Below are positions 23,438-28,582 of a DNA stretch of 28,582 nt, in pieces. Under the pieces are notes generated by a model that was not told the origin of the DNA, made no database searches, and saw nothing but the letters and a program-made list of their open reading frames with translations. Each line of letters begins with the position of its first letter. Position 1 is the stretch's first letter. This stretch comes from an uncultured Actinomycetes bacterium (lineage in GTDB: Bacteria > Actinomycetota > Actinomycetes > S36-B12 > UBA5976). Location: assembly GCA_903951185.1 (NCBI GenBank), contig CAJBBC010000039.1, positions 1 through 28,582 of the forward strand, read 5' to 3'. The translations under genes and the position numbers were made by a program.

Positions 23438-24682
23438 ATGGAAACGATTTGGCACGACCTCAAAAAACTTTGGCACCTAAAACCATTTAGAACTTTATTC
23501 TTAGCTCGCGTTATTTCAAATTTTGGAAATGGGTTAGCACCAGTAGCAGTTGCTTTCGGTGTCCTTAGTTTAGAAGGTGCAACTGCAACTGACTTAAGTA
23601 AAGTTCAGGCAGCCCTATTCTTGCCACTTGTGGTTTTCATGCTTGTTGGTGGAATAGTCGCCGACCGATTTCCACGAGCTTTAATTATTGGCTCATCCGA
23701 TATTTTGCTCAGTATTTTTGTAATCACCAGTGGCTATCTGTTTTTAACCGATCAGCAAACAGTTAACAAATTAATAGTTATTTCATTTATATCTGGCACA
23801 TTAAACGCACTTTGGTGGCCTGCGTTCATGGGATTAACTCCAGAAATAGTTGATGAAGAGAATTTACAATCTGCAAATTCGGTTATTGCTTTTGGTGCTA
23901 ATTCGATGAATATTTTTGGGATCGTTGCTGGTGGCGCATTAGTTGCTTCAATCGGCCCCGGCTTAGCAATAGTTGGTGACGGAATAACTTTCTTAATCGC
24001 TGGAATCTTTGTGCTTCGGTTGCGCAAATATGGAACTACGCGTGAAGTTACCGAACACTCCCCAACTGTGTTAGAAGATTTAATTCACGGCTGGCGAGAA
24101 TTTATTACCCGAAGCTGGGTTGTTGCAGTAGTTCTTGGGTACACCGTTATTGCGATGGCTTTCGAATCAATCTTTGCGGTACTTGGTCCGTACAACGCAA
24201 AACTAAATCTCGATGGTCCACGGCCTTGGTCTTGGATTTTGGCAGCGCTATCGCTAGGTATGGTTTTTGGTGTTGTCGTTGCAATGAAGATGCGACCAAA
24301 ACATCCACTAGTAGTAGGTCTGTTAGCCCAAGCTGCATTAGTGACTTTCATGATCGTGATGGGATTGTCCACAAATATTTGGATTCTGATGGCTGTAGCT
24401 TTCCTATGTGGTATCGGCATGGATCTATTCATGATTCTGTGGCAAACCGCTTTACAAACACATATTCCGCGGGCGTCGCTTTCCCGAGTGGCTTCCTACG
24501 ATGCGTTTGGCTCACTGGCCCTGGCGCCACTCGGTCTAGTTTTAGCCGGACCGGCAGCTGAGCGATTTGGGGTTGAGAACACAATGGTGGCTTTAGGCCT
24601 GATTTGTGCAGTCACTTTACTTATGATGCTTTCGGTGCCAGGGGTGCGAAAACTTGAAGCAAAAGAGCTAGATCCCGTCTAA
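23438..24682 (+). CDS. MFS transporter (EntS/MFS_3 type)
   Basis: A 414-residue transporter with about 11-12 hydrophobic segments. The N-terminal FRTLFLARVISNFGNGLAPVAVAF segment and the loop GGIVADRFPRALII correspond to the first helix and the conserved MFS loop 2-3 motif. PAFMGLTPEIVDEENLQSANS is typical of the MFS_3 (enterobactin exporter-like) group. It probably exports a small molecule or drug; the substrate is unknown. It follows the hydrolase gene closely and is likely in the same transcript. After its stop, a palindrome array marks the start of a separate transcription unit. Confidence 0.9.
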   Translation: METIWHDLKKLWHLKPFRTLFLARVISNFGNGLAPVAVAFGVLSLEGATATDLSKVQAALFLPLVVFMLVGGIVADRFPRALIIGSSDILLSIFVITSGYLFLTDQQTVNKLIVISFISGTLNALWWPAFMGLTPEIVDEENLQSANSVIAFGANSMNIFGIVAGGALVASIGPGLAIVGDGITFLIAGIFVLRLRKYGTTREVTEHSPTVLEDLIHGWREFITRSWVVAVVLGYTVIAMAFESIFAVLGPYNAKLNLDGPRPWSWILAALSLGMVFGVVVAMKMRPKHPLVVGLLAQAALVTFMIVMGLSTNIWILMAVAFLCGIGMDLFMILWQTALQTHIPRASLSRVASYDAFGSLALAPLGLVLAGPAAERFGVENTMVALGLICAVTLLMMLSVPGVRKLEAKELDPV

Positions 24683-24732
24683 TTAAAGGCTTTTGGCTAT
24701 TTCCACCCCAATAAAATCCACTATTTTGGGCT

Positions 24733-24790
24733 GATAATGCAACCTACGGTCGCGTAGGTTACGCTAGCGTAAGTTACGTAACCGTAAGTC
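24733..24790 (+). promoter_or_regulatory. Palindrome array (candidate operator) before the nitronate monooxygenase-like gene
   Basis: Three adjoining inverted repeats fill 24741-24782: AACCTACG-GTCG-CGTAGGTT (24741-24760), TTACGCTAGCGTAA (24759-24772) and GTTACGTAAC (24773-24782). The half-site CGTARGTTACG recurs as a direct repeat. A -10-like GATAAT is at 24733-24738, so the array would cover the transcription start, as expected of a repressor operator of TetR or similar type. No regulator gene is next to it in the window. Confidence 0.65.
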
Positions 24791-24809
24791 AACTGTTGTG
24801 GGAGGTGCG

Positions 24810-26237
24810 ATGAACTCTTTGGGTTTACCGCCAATTATTCAAGGTGGCATGGGTGCCGCCGTTTCTTCCTGGCAGCTTGCTTACACAGTTGCAAGTCAAG
24901 GCCAACTAGGTGTGGTTTCGGGAACTGCGCTAGAAACTGTCGTAGCGCGACGGTTACAAAATGGCGACGAAGGTGGCCATATGCGCCGAGCTTTGGCTGC
25001 TTTCCCTTACCAAGATGTTGCCGAGCACATCCTTGAAACTTTCTATTTACCTAATGGACGCGAAGGTAAACCATTTCGACCGATGCGCCGTATTTCTATT
25101 AAAGCTCACGCAGAACATGATCAACTTTCAGTTGCCGCGAACTTCGTTGAAGTTTGGTTAGCTAAACAAGCTGGGAATGGAAAAGTTGGAATTAACTTTT
25201 TAGAGAAATTACAGACTGCAACGCCAGCTGCGCTTTATGGCGCAATGCTTGGTGGGGTAGATGCAATTTTGATGGGCGCTGGCATTCCGCGCGAAATCCC
25301 GCAACTGATTCGCGATTTTGCCGATGGTAAACCAGGCCATTTAAGTATTGATTCAGAACGTCCAAATGGCATGGATGCACCGATCCTTGAATTCGATCCG
25401 ATGGAATCCTTTGGCGCAGCACCTAAATTAGCTAAACCAGCTTTCTTAGCAATTGTTACTGCCGAAGTACTTGCTTCCTATTTGGCTAGAAATGAAGTTA
25501 CTCGTCCGGATGGTTTTGTTGTTGAACATCACAGCGCAGGTGGACACAATGCGCCACCTCGACGGATGCAAGAAACTGAAACCGGATATGGTCCACTTGA
25601 TGAACCGAACTTCCAAAAAATTGCTGATGTAGGTTTACCATTTTGGTTAGCCGGCGGGCGTTCTACTCCTGAATCAGTTGCAAATGCAATTGCTCTTGGC
25701 GCCCAAGGTGTTCAAGTTGGTTCACTTTTTGCGCTATCTAATGAGTCAGGTTTATTAGATAAATACCGCCAAGAAATGTTAGCTGCGGCCAGAAAAGGTA
25801 ACTTGCGAGTACGTACCGATCACCGGGCCTCACCAACTGGCTTCCCTTTTAAAGTAGTTGAAATGCCAGGCACAGTTGGCGAAGAAGGAACTTACAAAGC
25901 TCGACCAAGGTTGTGCGATCTAGGGTATTTACGCTCAAGCCATATTGATGAAGCCGAAAAAGTAACCTACCGTTGTTCAGCTGAACCAGACAGCCCATTC
26001 TTGAAAAAGGGTGGCGAGGAAGATGATCTGCGTGAGCGTATTTGTTTATGTAATGGTCTAATGGCGGCAATTGGTTTAGGCCAAGAGCGTGCTGATGGTT
26101 ATAAAGAGGCACCGCTACTAACTTTGGGTACAACAACTGGCGACGTTGAAGCAATGCTTAAGGTCCACCCGGATGGCTGGAGCGCAACAGATGTTATTGA
26201 CCGATTATTAAGTGGAATGCCGGCAAACGCTAAATAG
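24810..26237 (+). CDS. Nitronate monooxygenase / 2-nitropropane dioxygenase-like FMN protein (long form)
   Basis: A 475-residue flavoprotein of the NPD/NMO TIM-barrel superfamily. LPPIIQGGMGAAVSS at the N-terminus, EHHSAGGHNAPPR with the candidate active-site histidine, and PFWLAGGRSTPESVANAIALGA with ALGAQGVQVGSLF (phosphate binding of FMN) fit the family. It is about 120 residues longer than classical enzymes. The extra C-terminal part is Cys-containing (RLCDLGYL, YRCSAEP, ICLCNGLMAAIGLGQ) and recalls PfaD-like enoyl reductases. ATG 24810 is chosen because GGAGG is 4 nt upstream; GTG 24798 is an in-frame alternative that includes the Shine-Dalgarno bases. Nitronate oxidation and enoyl reduction both remain possible. 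It converges on ppa with a 3-nt gap. Confidence 0.85.
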   Translation: MNSLGLPPIIQGGMGAAVSSWQLAYTVASQGQLGVVSGTALETVVARRLQNGDEGGHMRRALAAFPYQDVAEHILETFYLPNGREGKPFRPMRRISIKAHAEHDQLSVAANFVEVWLAKQAGNGKVGINFLEKLQTATPAALYGAMLGGVDAILMGAGIPREIPQLIRDFADGKPGHLSIDSERPNGMDAPILEFDPMESFGAAPKLAKPAFLAIVTAEVLASYLARNEVTRPDGFVVEHHSAGGHNAPPRRMQETETGYGPLDEPNFQKIADVGLPFWLAGGRSTPESVANAIALGAQGVQVGSLFALSNESGLLDKYRQEMLAAARKGNLRVRTDHRASPTGFPFKVVEMPGTVGEEGTYKARPRLCDLGYLRSSHIDEAEKVTYRCSAEPDSPFLKKGGEEDDLRERICLCNGLMAAIGLGQERADGYKEAPLLTLGTTTGDVEAMLKVHPDGWSATDVIDRLLSGMPANAK

Positions 26238-26240
26238 TTT

Positions 26241-26735
26241 TTAGTGACCTTGTTGCTTTAAGCGTTCGAATGAAGCAAGAATTTCTGCTTCAGCTGAAGC
26301 GCGATCTTCGAAGTGGGCGCCTTCAACTGATTTACCTGGTTCAAGATCTTTATATGTTTCAAAAAAATGTTGAATTTCTAATCGATCAAATTCTGGAATG
26401 TCAGTTATATCTTGTAAATGAACTTTGCGAACATCGTGCGCAGGAACACACATTATTTTGTCGTCGCCACCAGCTTCATCACGCATGTGGAACATTCCGA
26501 TTGCGCGGCATTTAATTAGTACGCCTGGGAATGTTGGCTCTTCGATCAAAACCATGGCATCAAGTGGATCGCCATCCTGGCCAAGCGTGTTTTCAATGAA
26601 ACCGTAATCGCGTGGGTAACGAGTAGCTGTGAAAAGCATGCGGTCTAACCGAAGACGACCTGTTTCGTGATCAACTTCGTATTTATTACGACTTCCGCCG
26701 GGAATTTCAATGAGTACATCGAATTCGAGTGCCAC
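26241..26735 (-). CDS. ppa: Inorganic pyrophosphatase (family I)
   Basis: A 164-residue soluble enzyme that hydrolyses pyrophosphate to phosphate and so drives biosynthetic reactions. Family I features are EIPGGSRNKYEVDHETGRLRLDR (key residues RNKYE), DYGFIENT, the metal-binding DGDPLDAMV with Asp54, Asp56 and Asp59, and GGDDKIMCVP. HFFETYKDLEPGK near the C-terminus is also typical. It closely resembles the M. tuberculosis enzyme. The start is GTG 26735. It is divergent from tilS, with 122 nt between them. Confidence 0.96.
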   Translation of the reverse strand: MALEFDVLIEIPGGSRNKYEVDHETGRLRLDRMLFTATRYPRDYGFIENTLGQDGDPLDAMVLIEEPTFPGVLIKCRAIGMFHMRDEAGGDDKIMCVPAHDVRKVHLQDITDIPEFDRLEIQHFFETYKDLEPGKSVEGAHFEDRASAEAEILASFERLKQQGH

Positions 26736-26771
26736 GCTATTTCACCAATCCAAATTGTTAATTACGCTGTT

Positions 26772-26796
26772 TTTATAAGTAAGTTATTTATAAGTA
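26772..26796. repeat. Direct repeat TTTATAAGTA in the ppa-tilS intergenic region
   Basis: TTTATAAGTA occurs at 26772-26781 and 26787-26796, a 15-nt step; extended to 15 nt the two copies match at 13 positions. It lies between the divergent ppa and tilS starts. It might be a regulator site or part of a promoter; the A+T-rich sequence makes chance possible. Confidence 0.35.
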
Positions 26797-26857
26797 GGTT
26801 TCGATCAATTATTACTATGGCAATTCTACCCACGAAAGGGCGTAAGGTTTTCAACAC

Positions 26858-27805
26858 ATGATTCAATTGGACCTGCGCTCAGCTTTATTCGCAAACTTGG
26901 CTGATTTAGAACCTGGCGATCAAATTGCTGTTGGATTAAGCGGTGGCGGCGACAGCGTGGCCTTATTAAAAGCTGCAGTCCATGTAGGTAATGAAAAATC
27001 ATTTGTAGTTACCGCAATCATTATTGATCACCAATTACAGGCTGACTCTGGAGCCGTAGCCGAGCAAGCAGCTCAAATTGCTAAAGATCTGGGCGCTTCT
27101 AAAGTTGAAATAGTTAAAGTTCAAGTGGCAACCGGTTCAGGTAGCGGTGGATTAGAAGCAGCAGCACGTAATGCCAGGCGAGATGTATTTGAAAGCTACG
27201 CCAGTGTTAATAACGTAAAAGCAGTATTACTCGGCCACACTTTAGAAGATCAAGCTGAAACAGTTTTACTTGGTTTAGCTAGAGGCTCAGGCGCACGTTC
27301 ACTTTCTGGAATGCGCGCTATTGATGGAATTTATCGCCGGCCATTTTTGAATTTAACTCGTGAATTAGTGCGTAGCACAGTTATTGACTTAGCTACTTTT
27401 GAAGACCCACATAACAGTGATCCAAGTTTTACTCGAGTTCGTGTTCGGCAAACTGTGTTGCCAGTTTTAGAAAAAGAACTTGGTCCAGGTGTTGCCCAGG
27501 CTCTTGGTAGAACTGCTGATATGTTGCGCGATGATGCCGATGCACTAGATATGGATGCAGCCATGATTTTTGCCGCTGGTGAGCCAACAATTAATGAGCT
27601 GGAGAAGCTATCGAAAGCAGTGCGCACGCGAGTACTTCGCCATCTGGCTATTCGCGCTGGAGTACTTGTTAATGACCTTTCCCGCGAGCACATTTTAAAT
27701 ATTGATAATTTAATTACGAACTGGCATGGCCAAGGTTCGTTAAATCTGCCAGGCCAAGTAAATGTGAAAAGGGAGTCTGGCAAACTTATCTTCTACACAC
27801 CTTGA
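26858..27805 (+). CDS. tilS: tRNA(Ile)-lysidine synthetase
   Basis: A 315-residue N-type PP-loop ATPase that attaches lysine to cytidine 34 of tRNA-Ile(CAU), changing its specificity from methionine to isoleucine. The ATP-binding SGGGDS motif is at 28-33. IIIDHQLQ, LLGHTLEDQAETVLLGLARGSG and RRPFLNLTRELVR are further family segments. It has the short form usual for Actinobacteria, with little of the C-terminal domains seen in E. coli. hpt follows 13 nt downstream in the same transcript, as in many Gram-positive bacteria. Confidence 0.95.
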   Translation: MIQLDLRSALFANLADLEPGDQIAVGLSGGGDSVALLKAAVHVGNEKSFVVTAIIIDHQLQADSGAVAEQAAQIAKDLGASKVEIVKVQVATGSGSGGLEAAARNARRDVFESYASVNNVKAVLLGHTLEDQAETVLLGLARGSGARSLSGMRAIDGIYRRPFLNLTRELVRSTVIDLATFEDPHNSDPSFTRVRVRQTVLPVLEKELGPGVAQALGRTADMLRDDADALDMDAAMIFAAGEPTINELEKLSKAVRTRVLRHLAIRAGVLVNDLSREHILNIDNLITNWHGQGSLNLPGQVNVKRESGKLIFYTP

Positions 27806-27818
27806 TTAGGAGTATCCC

Positions 27819-28379
27819 GTGGATGCAGCTGCGATAAGTAATGAACTAACGAGTGTTGTCCTAACGGAAGACCAGCTACAAACTCGGATCCGCGAGATCG
27901 CTGCCGAAATTGATGAAGATTATGCAGATCTAGATAAACCACTTTTATTAGTTGGAGTCCTTAAAGGTGCCGTAATGGTGATGGCTGATTTAGCTCGAGC
28001 TATTTCAATTCCAGTTCAAATAGATTTCATGGCAGTTAGTTCGTATGGCTCAGGAACTAAATCAAGTGGTGTGGTACGAATTATTAAAGATTTAGACATT
28101 GACTTAACTGGTCGGAATGTCCTAATCGTTGAGGACATTTTGGATTCCGGCTTAACACTTTCCTGGTTAATTAAAAATTTAAAGTCGCGTGGATCTTCTT
28201 CAATTGAAGTTATGACCATGATGCGTAAACCAGATGCAATTAAAGTTGAAGTGCATGCACGTTATTGCGGATTTGATATTCCAAATGAATTCGTAGTTGG
28301 TTTTGGTTTGGATTACGCCGAGCAGTACCGCAACTTACGTGAAGTAGCTGTACTTGCTCCGCACGTATATGGTGGCTAA
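27819..28379 (+). CDS. hpt: Hypoxanthine phosphoribosyltransferase
   Basis: A 186-residue purine salvage enzyme that makes IMP (and GMP) from hypoxanthine (and guanine) with phosphoribosyl pyrophosphate. The PRPP-binding motif is VLIVEDILDSGLTL, the flexible loop contains SSYGSGTKSSG, and the C-terminal FVVGFGLDYAEQYRNL is the base-binding segment. AGGAG stands 6 nt before the GTG start. tilS is directly upstream. In many relatives ftsH follows hpt; here the gene is followed by non-coding DNA with tandem repeats, and ftsH lies 16 kb to the left. Confidence 0.96.
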   Translation: MDAAAISNELTSVVLTEDQLQTRIREIAAEIDEDYADLDKPLLLVGVLKGAVMVMADLARAISIPVQIDFMAVSSYGSGTKSSGVVRIIKDLDIDLTGRNVLIVEDILDSGLTLSWLIKNLKSRGSSSIEVMTMMRKPDAIKVEVHARYCGFDIPNEFVVGFGLDYAEQYRNLREVAVLAPHVYGG

Positions 28380-28393
28380 ATTTTTTAGTGCTC

Positions 28394-28445
28394 AGGCCTT
28401 AAATAATTCTTAATGGCGGAGGCCTTAAATAATTCTTAATGGCGG
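28394..28445. repeat. 26-nt exact tandem repeat downstream of hpt
   Basis: Two identical 26-nt units occupy 28394-28419 and 28420-28445, each starting AGGCCTTAAATAATTC and ending GGCGG. The third unit breaks down after AGG. They lie between the hpt stop and the first stem-loop of the right-hand non-coding tail. Confidence 0.95.
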
Positions 28446-28450
28446 AGGAT

Positions 28451-28503
28451 AGGGGATTTATCCCCTTCAACCTGGGTAATTCCCCGTTTTTTAGGTAAAC
28501 GGG
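28451..28503 (+). terminator. Two stem-loops after hpt (possible terminator region)
   Basis: AGGGGA (28451-28456) pairs with TCCCCT (28461-28466) around TTTA. CCCGTTT (28483-28489) pairs with AAACGGG (28497-28503) around TTTAGGT. Neither has a clean T-run after the stem on the + strand, so termination of tilS-hpt is likely but not certain. The remaining 28504-28582 shows only A+T-rich sequence and no convincing gene start. Confidence 0.4.
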
Positions 28504-28582
28504 TCATAACAATGAAAATACTGGAGTTATGGCCAAGTGACAACCAATTTTAGAGAAATAAGTTAGATAATTTACAAATGCG

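Noticed and set aside
23752..24432. Leftward open frames of 63-115 codons antisense to the MFS gene
   Set aside because: They mirror hydrophobic codons of the transporter and show no independent start signal or family motif.
1..28582. CRISPR array, transposon, prophage or toxin-antitoxin module
   Set aside because: Only two-copy tandem repeats are present, with no spacer pattern, and no transposase, integrase, phage or toxin-antitoxin protein was recognised.
28504..28582. Short ATG-initiated frame at about 28512 and a GATAAT-like box near the right edge
   Set aside because: The frame has only 13 codons, and the box lacks a properly spaced -35 element.

Overview
The window looks like chromosome of a small-genome, A+T-leaning actinobacterium, probably of the freshwater acI/Nanopelagicales type. 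The phylum call rests on several features: a folE-folP-folB-folK run preceded by ftsH and followed by a DUF3180 membrane protein; a SAM-IV riboswitch, a class known mainly from Actinobacteria; a dCTP deaminase and a pyrophosphatase very like the mycobacterial proteins; a CopD-CtaG fusion; and an EtfD-type membrane Fe-S oxidoreductase. The lineage call is inference from base composition, many 4-nt gene overlaps and short intergenic gaps. I see no phage, transposase, integrase, CRISPR array or restriction system. Nearly all of the window is core metabolism, so novelty must come from arrangement and regulation.

Layout. 1-153 holds the start of a leftward membrane-anchored protein. 248-6187 is rightward: a DEAD-box RNA helicase with a long Arg/Ser/Glu-repeat N-terminus, an Ala/Glu-rich coiled-coil protein, an ABC-2 exporter pair and a TauE/SafE permease. 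tRNA-Ser(CGA) at 6192-6281 is followed by about 140 nt carrying three stem-loops and a second copy of the tRNA 3' end. Leftward tadA follows. Then comes a promoter, a SAM-IV riboswitch and a three-gene amino-acid ABC importer (7142-9664), with a strong intrinsic terminator hairpin lying inside the first codons of the permease gene.

9842-14585 is the ftsH-folE-folP-folB-folK-DUF3180 operon, packed with overlaps, making 6-hydroxymethyl-7,8-dihydropterin pyrophosphate and dihydropteroate. A nitrilase-family amidase converges, with overlapping stop codons, on a leftward copper/cytochrome oxidase pair (CopC and CopD-CtaG). dcd follows, converging on leftward etfD across a 46-nt tandem duplication. 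Leftward genes then encode a SPOUT RNA methyltransferase, a homocysteine S-methyltransferase and a small 'virulence factor' family protein. Rightward are an alpha/beta hydrolase and an MFS transporter. A dense palindrome array precedes a long nitronate monooxygenase-like flavoprotein. Leftward ppa is divergent from tilS-hpt. The right end (28380-28582) is non-coding with a 26-nt exact tandem repeat and two stem-loops.

Shared themes are one-carbon and methionine metabolism (SAM riboswitch with importer, homocysteine methyltransferase, folate synthesis), respiratory-chain support (CtaG/CopC, EtfD) and RNA handling (helicase, TadA, TilS, SPOUT enzyme, tRNA-Ser). No non-coding gap exceeds 300 bases. 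The most interesting features are the riboswitch-controlled importer with its internally coded terminator, the tRNA-end duplication with its hairpins, and the palindrome array.
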